Shown one piece after another: positions 29,790 through 41,243 of a stretch of DNA of 64,000 nt; positions within the stretch are counted from its first letter, which is position 1; every line of letters starts with the position of its first letter. The position numbers were made by a program, and so were the translations under genes. Source of the stretch: Lichenibacterium ramalinae (lineage in GTDB: Bacteria; Pseudomonadota; Alphaproteobacteria; Rhizobiales; Beijerinckiaceae); assembly GCF_004137085.1 (NCBI RefSeq), contig NZ_QYBC01000009.1:124001-188000 (forward strand), written 5' to 3'. The notes below the pieces were generated by a model that was given only the letters and a program-made list of their open reading frames with translations, had not been told where the DNA came from and ran no database searches.

Positions 29790-30995
29790 TCAGGCGGGCT
29801 CTTCGGCGAAGGTGTAGACGTCGAGCGGCCGGCCGACGCCGCGCAGCGGATAGGCGCCGAGCGGCTTCAGGGCCGCGGCGCAGCGGGCCTTGGCGACGAA
29901 GGCGCCGGAGAACAGCGCCTTGGAGCCGATCTCCTTCGTCAAGGTCTCGAGCCGCGACGCGACGTTGACGGCGGGGCCGATCACGGTGAAGTCGAGCCGG
30001 GTGCGCGAGCCGATGTTGCCGTACATCACGTCCCCGTAATTGACCCCGACGCCGTAGCCCAGGGCGCCCCGGCCCTCGGCCACCCGGCGCTGGTTCAGCG
30101 CCGCCATGGAACGGCAGATGTCCGCCACCGCGCCCACGGCGCTGGCGGCATCGTCGGGGAAGATGGCGAGGAGCCCGTCGCCCATGAACTTCAGGATCTC
30201 GCCGCCGTGCCGCTCGATCGGGTCGGACAGGGCGTCGAAATAGTCGTTGAGCAGCGCGATGACGTCGTCGCGCGGCCACAGGTCGGAGATGGTGGTGAAG
30301 TCCCGCAGGTCCACGATGACGATGGCGGCCTCCACCGTGAAGCCGCTGCCGCGCCGCGTGGCGCCGGCCAGGATGGCTTCGCCGGCATGCGGGCCCACGT
30401 AAGTGTCGAGCAAGGTGCGGGCCAGCCGGTTCTTCAGCCGCACGTCCGTGACGCCGGCGAGGACCGGCAGGAGATCGGCCAGCAGCCCCACATCCTCGTC
30501 GGCGAACCCGCCCGGCCGGTCCGTCGCGAAGGTGATGAAGTGGCGCTTGCCGAGCGTGAACTCGAAGGGCCAGGCCACGTAGTCGGTGATGCCCTCGCGG
30601 CGGAGTTCGCCGAACAGCGGATAGGCGTCGTCGGCCGGATCGGTCCCGTCGAGCCGGGCCCGCACCACGTCGGCCCCGGCGCGGATGGCGGCGGCGGGGC
30701 TGAAGCGGAAGGCGTCGGTTTCGCGGGTGTCGTAGTCGGAGGGGCGAAGCTCCGCCTGCGTCAGGCCGCGGCGCCACAGGACGCGGACGCCGAGCCACTG
30801 CGGGTTCTGGGTTTCGAGGAACATGGCGGCCCGGGCGACGGGCAGGCCGGAGTGCTCGAGCCGGCGGCAAAGCTCCACGAAGATGACGTCGAGGTAGCGT
30901 TCGTCCCGCGTCCCGGTGACGAGCCAGTCGAGCACGGCCGTCCGCCGCGCCGGCCAGTGGCCGGTCTCGAACGCCCCGAAGGCCTCGTAGGTCAT
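29790..30995 (-). CDS. Class III adenylate cyclase, soluble
   Basis: A 401-residue cytoplasmic protein. The C-terminal cyclase domain (from about residue 215) has the first metal-binding Asp in VIVDLRDFTTISD, the base-recognition Lys in EILKFMGDG with the second metal Asp, the adenine-specific Asp in LDFTVIG, and the transition-state Asn/Arg in VNVASRLE. These predict cAMP rather than cGMP. The N-terminal 200 residues contain no transmembrane segment and resemble the sensory half of similar rhizobial cyclases. A linker helix LLDTYVGPHAGEAILAG joins the two. Confidence 0.9.
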   Translation of the reverse strand: MTYEAFGAFETGHWPARRTAVLDWLVTGTRDERYLDVIFVELCRRLEHSGLPVARAAMFLETQNPQWLGVRVLWRRGLTQAELRPSDYDTRETDAFRFSPAAAIRAGADVVRARLDGTDPADDAYPLFGELRREGITDYVAWPFEFTLGKRHFITFATDRPGGFADEDVGLLADLLPVLAGVTDVRLKNRLARTLLDTYVGPHAGEAILAGATRRGSGFTVEAAIVIVDLRDFTTISDLWPRDDVIALLNDYFDALSDPIERHGGEILKFMGDGLLAIFPDDAASAVGAVADICRSMAALNQRRVAEGRGALGYGVGVNYGDVMYGNIGSRTRLDFTVIGPAVNVASRLETLTKEIGSKALFSGAFVAKARCAAALKPLGAYPLRGVGRPLDVYTFAEEPA

Positions 30996-31230
30996 GACGA
31001 CTGTCCCCGGCTGCGGGCACCCCGGTGCGTGCGACGTATCCTATAGCATGGGAGCGCGGAAGCGAGCCCGCCATGGGGGGCGGGCGCGGATTCACCACGC
31101 GTTCGCGCCGACCCGTTCTGCAGCGCCTGCCGACCTGGCCTGCGGCGCCTTGCCCTGCAACATTCGGGCGCGCCGGGACTTGTGGCTGGAGCGCCGCCAT
31201 TGCCGCGCGGCAGCCTACGAGGACGTCCCG

Positions 31231-31581
31231 ATGCCCCAGTTCGACGCGACCATCAAGCACATCAAGGACGGCGTTAAGGGTTATACGGTCAAGGCCGCGG
31301 TTTCCAACATCGAGGGCTGGGAAGCCACGCTCGAGAAGTCCGATTCGCCCGGCGTCAAGACGCTGGTGAAGGACCTCGAGAATCTGAAGAAGCACATCCA
31401 GGCCGAGAAGCCGAACGGCGAGCAGATCAAGAAGCTCCTGGCCAAGCTCGGCAAGGAGACGGTGACGCTGGCCGGCAAGTCCGAGGGCAAGAACGCCGAG
31501 AAGGCCAAGGCGCTCGGCGAAGCCCTGACCCACATGGTGGACGCGCCCGAGGGCGAGACGGAAGACGCCAAGGCCGAGTGA
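31231..31581 (+). CDS. Small Lys/Glu-rich helical protein, unknown
   Basis: A 116-residue soluble, highly charged and mostly helical protein (MPQFDATIKHIKDGVKGYTV, then repeated KDLENLKKH, KLLAKLGKE, AKALGEAL). GAGGA lies 7 nt before the ATG at 31231; the frame is open earlier but without coding character. I recognise no domain. It is flanked by the divergent adenylate cyclase and, 11 nt after the stop, by a copy of the dispersed repeat. Confidence 0.7.
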   Translation: MPQFDATIKHIKDGVKGYTVKAAVSNIEGWEATLEKSDSPGVKTLVKDLENLKKHIQAEKPNGEQIKKLLAKLGKETVTLAGKSEGKNAEKAKALGEALTHMVDAPEGETEDAKAE

Positions 31582-31592
31582 CCTCGGCGACC

Positions 31593-31699
31593 CTGGAGCA
31601 GTATCGGCTTTCTCCGAGTCGCCTTGGCGACTCCAAGCCGATGAAACTGCTCGCCATTCGAGAGCTGGAGCGAATTCGCCGAAGGCGAAAGCGCTCTAG
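31593..31699 (+). repeat. Dispersed ~105-nt intergenic repeat, copy A
   Basis: Nearly the same sequence as the reverse complement of 62522-62626. Shared blocks include CTCCGAGTCGCCTTGGCGAC, CTCCAAGCCGA and AGCTGGAGCGAATTCGCC, then GAAGGCGAAAGCGCT. It contains the perfect inverted repeat GAGTCGCC-TT-GGCGACTC and the shorter TTCGCC-GAA-GGCGAA, so transcripts would fold. It lies between two convergent genes. Confidence 0.85.
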
Positions 31700-31720
31700 C
31701 CTTCCCCCCCGTGATATCGC

Positions 31721-31750
31721 AAGGCCCGACGGAGCGATCCGGCGGGCCTT
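31721..31750. terminator. Inverted repeat, possible terminator of the transpeptidase gene
   Basis: AAGGCCCG (31721-31728) pairs with CGGGCCTT (31743-31750) around a 14-nt loop. It lies 7 nt past the stop of the minus-strand lipoprotein gene. There is no T-run on either side, so activity is uncertain. Confidence 0.35.
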
Positions 31751-31756
31751 GGCGCG

Positions 31757-32518
31757 TCAGGACGCCGCCGTGCAGCTCTGGCCGCCGGGGCGCGGTGCGC
31801 CATCCGGGGCGAAGACGTAGCGGTGGTCGCAGACGGCGACCTGCGGGGGGCGGGCCGCGGCCGTGAAGGCGTCGCTGCCAGTCTTCAGCATGGCCCAGAA
31901 GGGCGCGTTGGGGTCGTCGCGGTGCCGGTCGAGGTTGGCCTCCGTCATGCGGAACGGGAAGGCTTCGAGCGGGATGGCGGTCTGCCCGCCCGCGAAGGCC
32001 TCGTGGGCGAGGCCGTAGATCTCCTCGATCTGGGCGTTGGTCATGGCGTAGCAGCCGACCGAGCGGCAGCCCCCGTGCACCATGAGGGAATCCCCGGTGC
32101 GGCCGAAGGAGCGGTCGAAGGCGTTGGGATAGCCGGTGTTGAACGACAGGTATTCGCGGCTGTGCGGGTTCATCTGGTTCGGCGCCACCGTGTAGAACCC
32201 TTCCGGCGCCTGGTGGTCGCCCTCGGCCTTCTTGGGGCCGAGCCCGCCCGAGAAGCGACAGATGGAATAGGTCTTGAGCGGGCGGTAGCGGCCCTGCCGG
32301 TCCTCCTTCAGCACTTCGAGGGTCGAATCCTCCTTGGTGATGCGGATCATGATCGGGGCGCCCCGGTCCATGTCCTTGGCCGCCATCAGCGCCATCGTGT
32401 CGGGATAGACGGTGCCGATGTTGACGTGCTCGGCGAGGTCGCCGGCGCAGCCCGCCAGGGCGAGCACGGCGAAGACCAGCGGGAGCAGGCGCGGGCCGCG
32501 TGGGAAAGGGAAGCGCAT
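31757..32518 (-). CDS. YafK/DpaA-type L,D-transpeptidase-domain lipoprotein
   Basis: A 253-residue protein with a lipoprotein signal (MRFPFPRGPRLLPLVF, lipobox LAGC). The YkuD catalytic site is VHGGCRSVGCYAM, the form seen in YafK/DpaA proteins, with His in VHG and the nucleophile Cys in VGC. Upstream, ITKEDSTLEVLKEDRQGRY is the family's first strand pair. E. coli DpaA cuts Braun lipoprotein from peptidoglycan, so a peptidoglycan-bond-editing role in the periplasm is likely. The start at 32518 places the lipobox correctly; longer starts would bury it. Confidence 0.85.
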   Translation of the reverse strand: MRFPFPRGPRLLPLVFAVLALAGCAGDLAEHVNIGTVYPDTMALMAAKDMDRGAPIMIRITKEDSTLEVLKEDRQGRYRPLKTYSICRFSGGLGPKKAEGDHQAPEGFYTVAPNQMNPHSREYLSFNTGYPNAFDRSFGRTGDSLMVHGGCRSVGCYAMTNAQIEEIYGLAHEAFAGGQTAIPLEAFPFRMTEANLDRHRDDPNAPFWAMLKTGSDAFTAAARPPQVAVCDHRYVFAPDGAPRPGGQSCTAAS

Positions 32519-32661
32519 CACGGATTCGACCTGGACCTCGCCCGGAAGGGGCATCCCGCCATCCTGCCGAGGCCGGAGGGAGGGAATATGGCGCCGGCGG
32601 GCGAAGGCCGTCGCTGGATGCGACGATGGGCCGGGATGGTGAACGGAGTCTGTGCGGGGCT

Positions 32662-33063
32662 TCAAGCCTCCGAAGGGGGCGGCGCGAGCATTTCCGCCAC
32701 ACGGGCGACGAAGCGGGTGGCGTCGTCGATGAGCGTCGCCGCGGCGGTGTCACGGACGATCGCATCGGGGTCGATCGAGTAGTCGGCCAATTCCTTATAT
32801 CGATAGGCGTCGGGCAATGTGCGCCAAAGCTCTCGATCCCCCGGATCGCCGTCCATGGTGACCCGCGAGAAGGTGGCGTGCACACCGCGATGGGTTTTCG
32901 CGATGCGCCCGGTCCGCTCGACGATCAGAGCTTCCGCGGCATGGAATGCCGCATAATAGGCGGACCGCGCCGCCTGTCCATGGAGACCCAGGCTGGCGAT
33001 CAGCCGCGCTTCATCGATGTCGCGTCGAGCCCTGACGAGCGAGGCTTCGGCTTGCGGCGTCAC
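32662..33063 (-). CDS. HEPN domain protein of an MNT-HEPN pair
   Basis: A 133-residue all-helical protein with the HEPN core pattern RSAYYAAFHAAEALI and the following KTHRGVHATFSR helix. In MNT-HEPN modules this partner is often an RNase toxin or a nucleotide-binding partner. The RX4HXY motif of proven RNase HEPN toxins is not present here, so toxicity is doubtful. The GTG start at 33063 overlaps the stop of the nucleotidyltransferase by 4 nt (GTGA), a sign of translational coupling. Confidence 0.82.
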   Translation of the reverse strand: MTPQAEASLVRARRDIDEARLIASLGLHGQAARSAYYAAFHAAEALIVERTGRIAKTHRGVHATFSRVTMDGDPGDRELWRTLPDAYRYKELADYSIDPDAIVRDTAAATLIDDATRFVARVAEMLAPPPSEA

Positions 33064-33377
33064 AGGTCGACGCCGTCTCGACGGACTTCCGACATGAACC
33101 CCGTCCGGTCCTCGTAGGCTCCGGCGCGGAACGGCATCGCGCCGATGAGGGCGCCATCCTCGTACAGAATATCCGTCTCGATCACGGCGAGCATGCGCGA
33201 CTCCCGCCCGAAGTCGTCGAAGTCGCGCAGGAACACCGCCACGTCGTAATCGGAATCGGGGCGGTGATCGCCCCGCGCGCGCGAGCCGAACAGCACCACA
33301 CGCTCGATGCGCTCGCCGTAGGCGGCGTCGAGGGCGGCGCGGAAGCGGGTCAGGACGGGATCGTCGGTCGCGGCCAT
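33060..33377 (-). CDS. Minimal nucleotidyltransferase (MNT) of an MNT-HEPN pair
   Basis: A 105-residue polymerase-beta-superfamily nucleotidyltransferase. The active site is VVLFGSRARGDHRPDSDYDV, with the GS helix and the two metal-binding Asp residues in SDYDVAVF. In known modules the MNT neutralises the HEPN partner by adding AMP to it. The ATG at 33377 starts just before the domain; an upstream ATG at 33413 would add a non-conserved leader. It is the first gene of the pair. Confidence 0.85.
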   Translation of the reverse strand: MAATDDPVLTRFRAALDAAYGERIERVVLFGSRARGDHRPDSDYDVAVFLRDFDDFGRESRMLAVIETDILYEDGALIGAMPFRAGAYEDRTGFMSEVRRDGVDL

Positions 33378-33431
33378 GGCGGCAGGGTAGCACGGCGCAG
33401 GCGCGACCTCCACGCCCGTGGATCGTAGTCC

Positions 33432-34048
33432 TCAGCGAGGAGAGGCGGCCGCGCCGCCGGCGAGCCGCCGGTCGAACCACACCAGCCCCAACCCCGCCGC
33501 CACGAAGCCGGCGGCGATCAGCACGGCATCGACCAGCGTCGCCGCCCAGCCGATGCGGCCGACGTCGATGAACGGATAGGGGTAGATCCCGTCCGCCGCG
33601 CCGCGCCCCAGGGCATAGGCGAAGTAGAGCAGCGGCACGGCGGCCCAGGGCGCCACGTCCCGGTAGCGCAGGGCGCCGCGCCGCACCCGCATCAGCCAGA
33701 ACAGCAGGACCAGCGCCGGGGTGATGCCGTGGAGGAAGAGGTCGGCGAGCTTCTCCTGCGCGGTCTGCACCAGCGTGCCGGCGAGCAGGAGGTGGTAGAC
33801 GATCGCCACCAGCAGCGCGTTGAGCACGAGGCCGCCGAGCAGCGCCGGCGGGGCGGGGGACGGCCGGGCGGCGAGCCGCGTGAAGGCCAGCGCCACGGCG
33901 AGGTTCACCAGCACCGTGAAGTAGCGCAGCAGCACCCAGAGCGCCGCCAGGGCCGTGCCGGTGGCGCCGAGCGTCGCCCCGGCCTGGACGGCGAGGCCGA
34001 ACCAGGCCGAGGCCGCCACGAGGGCCGCGAAGGCCCGCCCGCCGCCCG

Positions 34049-34052
<4 letters not shown>
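33432..34052 (-). CDS. Pr6Pr family membrane protein
   Basis: A 206-residue protein with six predicted membrane helices. The features fit the Pr6Pr (FAR-17a/AIG1-like) family: [15 protein letters not shown] in helix 2, [15 protein letters not shown], and YFAYALGRG with [11 protein letters not shown]. Function in bacteria is unknown. The likely start is TTG at 34052, which overlaps the ureC stop as TTGA; no ATG or better start occurs before the first helix. This overlap implies it is translated together with ureC. Confidence 0.78.
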
Positions 34053-35761
<1,709 letters not shown>

Positions 35762-35939
35762 GGCGGGCTCCTTCGACGGCGCGAGCTTAGAGGGAGAGCG
35801 GCGGTTTTGGAATCCGGCATTGCACCATCGGGTCCCGCGTCGCACCATCGTCATGGCCCGGCCGCAGGAACATTTCGCACCCGCATCCGTCTCCCCGGGG
35901 GCCGAGGCCCCGCGGCGGTGCGACAGGACACAGGATCCC

Positions 35940-37889
35940 ATGGCGTTCGACGGCTCCGCCCCCGACGGTCCCCAGGCGCAGGACGCGCCCGAATGGCTCG
36001 AAGCCGACGGGCTCGGCGGCTACGCGTCGGGCGCCGCCGACGGGGTGCGGACGCGGCGCTACCATGCGCTGCTGCTGACGGCGACGACGCCCCCCACCCA
36101 CCGGTTCGTGCTGGTCAACGGCGTCGAGGCCGTGGTCGAGACGGGGGACGGGCGCCACGGCCTGTCGTCCCAGCGCTACCTGCCGGACGTGCTCCACCCC
36201 GACGGGGCGCGGCGCATCCTGTCCTTCCACCGCGACCCCTGGCCGACCTGGGTCTTCGGCCTGCCGGACGGGACGGAGGTCCGGCACGAGGTCTTCGTCG
36301 AGCCGCACGGCGGCGAAACCGTGCTCACCTGGCGCCGCACCGCCGGGCCGCCCGGCCCCTGTCGCCTGGAGGTCCGGCCGCTGCTCACGGGCCGGGACCA
36401 CGGCGCGCTGCACCAGGCCAACGACGTCTTCCGCTTCGATGCCGAGGCCACGGGCGGCACCGTGTCGTGGCGGCCCTATGCGGCGCTGCCGGCCGCGACG
36501 GCGCTGACCACCGGCACCTACCGGCACGACCCCGTGTGGCGGCGAAGGGTGCTCTACACGGTGGAGCGCGAGCGCGGCCTCGACCATGTCGAGGACGTGG
36601 CCTCGCCCGGCGCCTTCGCCTTCGACCTCGCCGCCGCGCCCGCCGTCATGGTGCTGCGCGCCGGCGACGGACGCTCGGGCGACGCCGCCCGCCACGCCGC
36701 CGACCTCGCCGCAACCGAGCGGGCGCGGCGCGGCGCCTTCGGGTCGGGCCTGCGCGGCGCGGCGGCCGCCTATGTGGTGGCGCGCGGGCCGGGGCGCACG
36801 GTCGTGGCGGGCTTTCCCTGGTTCACCGACTGGGGCCGCGACACGTTCATCGCCATGCGGGGCCTGCTGCTGGCCACGGGCCGCCTGGAGGAAGCCCGCG
36901 CCGTGCTGCTCGGCTGGGCGGAGGCGGTGGACGGCGGTATGCTGCCGAACCGCTTTCCCGACAGCGGCGAGGCGCCGGAGTTCAACGCCGTCGACGCCTC
37001 GCTCTGGTTCGTCGTGGCGGTGCACGACACGCTCGACGCCTGCGCGGCCGCCGGCGCGCCGGTGCCGGAGGCCGAGGCCGAACGCTGGCGGGCCGCCGCC
37101 GAGGCCATCCTGGGAAGCTACAGCGCGGGCACCCGGTTCGGCATCCGCGCCGAGGCCGACGGCCTGCTGCACGCCGGCCAGGAGGGCGTGCAGCTCACCT
37201 GGATGGACGCCATCACGGACGGCCACGTCGTGACGCCGCGCCGGGGCAAGCCCGTCGAAATCCAGGCGCTGTGGATCAACGCGCTGGAGATCGCGGCCCG
37301 GCGCTGGTCCGACGGTTGGCGGGAGCCCGCCGACCGGGCCCGGGCGGCCTTCGCGGCGCGCTTCGCCGCCCCGGCGGGCGGCCTCTACGACATCGTGGAC
37401 GTCGACGGCGCCCCGGGCGCGGTGGACGCCAGCGTCAGGCCCAACCAGGTCTTCGCGGTGGGCGGCCTGCCGTTCCCGCTGCTCGAGGGCGCGGCGGCCC
37501 GCGCCGTGGTGGACCTCGTCGAGGCCAAGCTCCTCACGCCGCTCGGCCTGCGCACCCTGTCGCCCGACGACCCCGCCTTTATCCCGCGCTATCGCGGCGA
37601 CCTCGTGCGGCGCGACGCCGCCTACCACCAGGGCACCGCCTGGCCCTGGCTGCTCGGCCCCTTCGTGCAGGCCTGGCTCCGGGTGCGGGGCGGCACGGCC
37701 GCCGCCAAGGCCGAGGCCGCCGGGCGCTTCCTGGCGCCCCTCATGCGGCACCTCGACGACAACGGCCTCGGCCACGTTTCCGAGGTCGTGGACGGCGCCG
37801 CGCCGCACCATGCCGGGGGATGCCCCTGGCAGGCCTGGTCGCTCGGCGAACTCATCCGCATCCGCCGGATGCTCGATCTCGACGTCTGA
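35940..37889 (+). CDS. Amylo-alpha-1,6-glucosidase (GDE/GH133-type debranching enzyme)
   Basis: A 649-residue protein. The N-terminal GDE_N domain starts [20 protein letters not shown] and [10 protein letters not shown]; the C-terminal (alpha/alpha)6 domain has [58 protein letters not shown] and [14 protein letters not shown]. It removes alpha-1,6 branches during glycogen breakdown in the cytoplasm. The ATG at 35940 has AGGA upstream; an in-frame ATG at about 35853 is possible. It is 13 nt before the GH63-type gene, so the two form an operon for alpha-glucan use. Confidence 0.9.
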   Translation: MAFDGSAPDGPQAQDAPEWLEADGLGGYASGAADGVRTRRYHALLLTATTPPTHRFVLVNGVEAVVETGDGRHGLSSQRYLPDVLHPDGARRILSFHRDPWPTWVFGLPDGTEVRHEVFVEPHGGETVLTWRRTAGPPGPCRLEVRPLLTGRDHGALHQANDVFRFDAEATGGTVSWRPYAALPAATALTTGTYRHDPVWRRRVLYTVERERGLDHVEDVASPGAFAFDLAAAPAVMVLRAGDGRSGDAARHAADLAATERARRGAFGSGLRGAAAAYVVARGPGRTVVAGFPWFTDWGRDTFIAMRGLLLATGRLEEARAVLLGWAEAVDGGMLPNRFPDSGEAPEFNAVDASLWFVVAVHDTLDACAAAGAPVPEAEAERWRAAAEAILGSYSAGTRFGIRAEADGLLHAGQEGVQLTWMDAITDGHVVTPRRGKPVEIQALWINALEIAARRWSDGWREPADRARAAFAARFAAPAGGLYDIVDVDGAPGAVDASVRPNQVFAVGGLPFPLLEGAAARAVVDLVEAKLLTPLGLRTLSPDDPAFIPRYRGDLVRRDAAYHQGTAWPWLLGPFVQAWLRVRGGTAAAKAEAAGRFLAPLMRHLDDNGLGHVSEVVDGAAPHHAGGCPWQAWSLGELIRIRRMLDLDV

Positions 37890-37902
37890 AGGGGAGGTCC
37901 CG

Positions 37903-40641
37903 ATGTCCGCCACCGACCAGAGCCGGGCCGCACCCTGTTTCGCCACGGCCGAGGGCGTGCGCCTGCGCGATGCCGAGGCGGGCGGCTGGCGCCGCTGGGG
38001 CCCCTACCTCAGCGAGCGCGCCTGGGGCACGGTGCGGGAAGACTACAGCGCCGGCGGCGACGCCTGGTCCTACTTCCCGCACGACCATGCCCGCTCCCGC
38101 GCCTATCGCTGGAGCGAGGACGGCATCGCGGGCTTCTCGGACGAGCATCAGCGCTGGTGCCTCGCCGTCGCGCTGTGGAACGGCCGCGACCCTATCCTGA
38201 AGGAGCGGATGTTCGGCCTGACCAACGCCGAGGGCAACCACGGCGAGGACGTCAAGGAGCTCTGGTACTACCTCGACGGCACCCCCACCCATTCCTACAT
38301 GCGGACGCTGTACAAGTACCCGCAGGCGCCCTTCCCCTACGCCGACCTGATCGCCGAGAACGCGCGCCGCAAGCGCACCGATGCGACCGCCTTCGAATAC
38401 GAGCTCTTCGACACCGGCGTCTTTGCCGAGAACCGCTATTTCGACGTCACGACCGAATATGCCAAGCACGGCCCCGAGGACGTGCTGATGCGGGTGACGG
38501 TGGCGAACCGCGGCCCCGAGGCGGCCGAGCTCCACGTGCTGCCCCACCTGTGGGCCCGCAACACCTGGGCCTGGGAGGAGGGCCACCCGAAGCCGGTCCT
38601 CGCCCTGCAGGACGACGGCAGCGTGCTGGCGCAGCGCGTCCACGACCGGGACCGGTGCTTCACGGCCCTCGGCGAGGCCGAGTGGCTCTTCTGCGACAAC
38701 GACACCAACACCCGCCGCCTCGACGGCACGGACGCGTCCGGGTTCTTCAAGGACGGCATCAACGACCGCGTGGTCGGGGGCGACCACGGCGCCGTCAACC
38801 CCGCCGGCCAGGGCACGAAATGCGCCGCCTGGGTGCGGCTGCGCGTCGAGCCCGGCGCCGAGGCCGTGCTGCGCTTCCGCCTGGCGCCGCGCGATGCCGC
38901 CAGCCTCGACGCGGCCGGCTTCGACCGCGTCTTCGCCACCCGCATCGCGGAAGCCGATGCCTTCTACGCCGCCATCCAGGCCGATATCGCGGACGCGGAC
39001 GCGCGCCTGGTGCAGCGGCAGGCCTTCGCCGGCATGCTCTGGTCCAAGCAGTTCTACCACCTCGACGTGCGCCGCTGGCTCGCCGGCGACCCCGCCATGC
39101 CGCCTGCGCCGAAGCAGCGCCGCCACGGCCGCGACAGCGACTGGAAGCACCTCGTCAACGCCGACATCGTGTCGATGCCGGACAAGTGGGAATATCCCTG
39201 GTACGCGGCCTGGGACCTCGCCTTTCACTGCACGGTCTTCGCGCTGATCGACCCGGAATTCGCCAAGGCGCAGCTCGTGCTGCTCACCCGCGAATGGTAC
39301 ATGCACCCCAACGGCCAGCTTCCGGCCTACGAGTGGAACTTCGGCGACGTCAACCCGCCGGTCCACGGCCTCGCGGCCTGGCGCGTCTACCAGATGGACC
39401 GGGCCATGACGGGCACGGCGGACCGGGGTTTCCTGGTCCGGGTCTTCCACAAGCTGATGATCAACTTCACCTGGTGGGTGAACCGCAAGGACGTCGACGG
39501 GCGCAACATCTTCCAGGGCGGCTTCCTCGGCCTCGACAACATCGGGGTCTTCGACCGCTCGAAGCCGCTGCCGACGGGCGGCTTCATCTCGCAGGCCGAC
39601 GGCACCGCCTGGATGGCGGCCTATACGCTGAACCTCATGCAGATCGCGCTCGAACTCGCCGAGAACGACGCGGCCTACGAGGACATCGCGTCGAAGTTCT
39701 TCGAGCATTTCCTGCTCATCGCCGAGGCCATGACGGATATCGGCGACGGTCGCGACGACGACGGCGACCCGGCGCTCGGCCTGTGGGACGAGCAGGACGG
39801 CTTCTACTACGACATCCTCAACCTGCCGGACGGCAACCGCGTGCCGCTGCGCGTCCGCTCGCTCGTCGGGCTGATCCCGCTCTGCGCCGTGGCGGTGCTG
39901 GACAGCGACACGGTGAAGAAGTTCCCGGGCTTCGCCTCGCGCCTCGAATGGATGCTGACGAACCGGCCCGACCTCGCCCAGCTGGTGTCCCGCTGGGGCG
40001 AGCCCGGCAAGGACCGGCGCCTCCTGCTCTCGCTGCTGCGCCGCCACCGCATGCAGGCCCTGATGACCCGCATGATGGACGAGACGGAGTTCCTGTCCGC
40101 CTATGGGGTGCGCTCCGTGTCGAAGTTCCACGAGGCCCAGCCCTTCATCTACGACTGGGACGGCACGCGCTTCCAGGTCGACTACGAGCCGGCGGAATCC
40201 ACCACGACGCTGTTCGGCGGCAATTCCAACTGGCGCGGCCCCATCTGGATGCCCATCAACTTCGTGCTGATCGAGGCGCTCTACGAGTTCGAGAAGTTCT
40301 ACGAGGACGCCGATTTCCAGATCGAATGTCCCAAGGGGTCCGGCACCATGCTGACCCTGCCGGAGATCGGGGCTGAACTGTCGCGGCGGCTCAACGCGCT
40401 GTTCCTGCGCGGCGAGGACGGCCGGCGCCCCGTGCTGGGCGGCAACGAGACGTTCCAGACCGACCCGCATTTCCGGGACCTCGTGCCCTTCCACGAATAC
40501 TTCCACGGCGAGAACGGCGCCGGCCTCGGTGCCGCCCACCAGACCGGCTGGTCGGGCCTCGCCGCCCTCCTGCTGCAGCCGCGCCGCCGCTCCGCCGGCA
40601 CGCTCATCCCCGTCACCTCGGCCAAGGGGGACGCCCGATAA
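37903..40641 (+). CDS. GH63/MGH1-like glucosidase
   Basis: A 912-residue protein related to glycoside hydrolase family 63 (processing alpha-glucosidase I, mannosylglycerate/glucosylglycerate hydrolase group). Recognisable segments: [34 protein letters not shown] with likely catalytic Asp, [19 protein letters not shown] with the second acid, and [16 protein letters not shown]. It has no signal peptide, so it should act in the cytoplasm on an alpha-glucoside or glycogen fragment. GGGGAGG precedes the ATG. Pairing with the debranching enzyme supports glycogen or compatible-solute breakdown. Confidence 0.88.
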   Translation: MSATDQSRAAPCFATAEGVRLRDAEAGGWRRWGPYLSERAWGTVREDYSAGGDAWSYFPHDHARSRAYRWSEDGIAGFSDEHQRWCLAVALWNGRDPILKERMFGLTNAEGNHGEDVKELWYYLDGTPTHSYMRTLYKYPQAPFPYADLIAENARRKRTDATAFEYELFDTGVFAENRYFDVTTEYAKHGPEDVLMRVTVANRGPEAAELHVLPHLWARNTWAWEEGHPKPVLALQDDGSVLAQRVHDRDRCFTALGEAEWLFCDNDTNTRRLDGTDASGFFKDGINDRVVGGDHGAVNPAGQGTKCAAWVRLRVEPGAEAVLRFRLAPRDAASLDAAGFDRVFATRIAEADAFYAAIQADIADADARLVQRQAFAGMLWSKQFYHLDVRRWLAGDPAMPPAPKQRRHGRDSDWKHLVNADIVSMPDKWEYPWYAAWDLAFHCTVFALIDPEFAKAQLVLLTREWYMHPNGQLPAYEWNFGDVNPPVHGLAAWRVYQMDRAMTGTADRGFLVRVFHKLMINFTWWVNRKDVDGRNIFQGGFLGLDNIGVFDRSKPLPTGGFISQADGTAWMAAYTLNLMQIALELAENDAAYEDIASKFFEHFLLIAEAMTDIGDGRDDDGDPALGLWDEQDGFYYDILNLPDGNRVPLRVRSLVGLIPLCAVAVLDSDTVKKFPGFASRLEWMLTNRPDLAQLVSRWGEPGKDRRLLLSLLRRHRMQALMTRMMDETEFLSAYGVRSVSKFHEAQPFIYDWDGTRFQVDYEPAESTTTLFGGNSNWRGPIWMPINFVLIEALYEFEKFYEDADFQIECPKGSGTMLTLPEIGAELSRRLNALFLRGEDGRRPVLGGNETFQTDPHFRDLVPFHEYFHGENGAGLGAAHQTGWSGLAALLLQPRRRSAGTLIPVTSAKGDAR

Positions 40642-40762
40642 GCCCCGCCGGGCGGCGGGAGCCGGCGCGCGGCGCGACCGGACGGGGCGGCTTCGACGCT
40701 CCCCTCGACGACATGGCCCGGCGGCCGGCGCCGCGTGCACCCGGCAGGAAAGGACAACGCTC

Positions 40763-41158
40763 ATGGAGATCAGGCGCAGCGGCTCGCAGCCGTCCGGCAA
40801 GGGACCGGCCGAATGGTTCACCGGCACGGTCCGCATCGACCCGCTGAACAGCCCGCCCGAGCCCGCCCGTGTCGCCATGGCCCACGTCACCTTCGAGCCC
40901 GGCGCCCGCACGGCCTGGCACACCCATCCGTTCGGCCAGACCCTCATCGTGACGTCGGGCTTCGGCCGGGTGCAGCGAGAGGGCGGCCCGGTCGAGGAGA
41001 TCCGGCCGGGCGACGTGGTGTGGTTCGAGCCGGGCGAGAAACATTGGCACGGCGCCTCGGGCACGACGGCCATGAGCCACATCGCCGTCCAGGAGAAGCG
41101 GGACGGCTCCCCCGTCGACTGGATGGAGCAGGTCACGGAAGAGCAATATCGGGGTTGA
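40763..41158 (+). CDS. Cupin domain protein, hydroxynitrile-lyase-like
   Basis: A 131-residue single cupin. Metal ligands are visible: [15 protein letters not shown] in motif 1 and PGEKHWHGA in motif 2. The whole pattern ([10 protein letters not shown] near the start, [17 protein letters not shown] at the end) matches manganese cupins such as the GtHNL-type (R)-hydroxynitrile lyases and related decarboxylase-associated cupins. The true substrate is unknown. AGGAAAGGA lies upstream of the ATG. It precedes the aldehyde oxidoreductase operon by 85 nt and might process a related aldehyde or cyanohydrin. Confidence 0.85.
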   Translation: MEIRRSGSQPSGKGPAEWFTGTVRIDPLNSPPEPARVAMAHVTFEPGARTAWHTHPFGQTLIVTSGFGRVQREGGPVEEIRPGDVVWFEPGEKHWHGASGTTAMSHIAVQEKRDGSPVDWMEQVTEEQYRG

Positions 41159-41243
41159 CGGCGATGCCGCGGCCGCTCGGGGCGAGGTTCGCCTTCCCGA
41201 AGCTCTTTGGAACCTCTATAAATCAGACAACGGAGGCGCTGCC

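Noticed and set aside
32880-32910. RIAKTH in the HEPN protein as an RX4H catalytic motif
   Set aside because: It lies in the conserved KTHRG helix after the core, not at the catalytic position, and lacks the following XY.
37852-41136. A 1094-codon minus-strand open frame opposite the GH63-like gene
   Set aside because: It is antisense to two well-supported genes; the residues are a His/Val/Glu-rich shadow of their codons.
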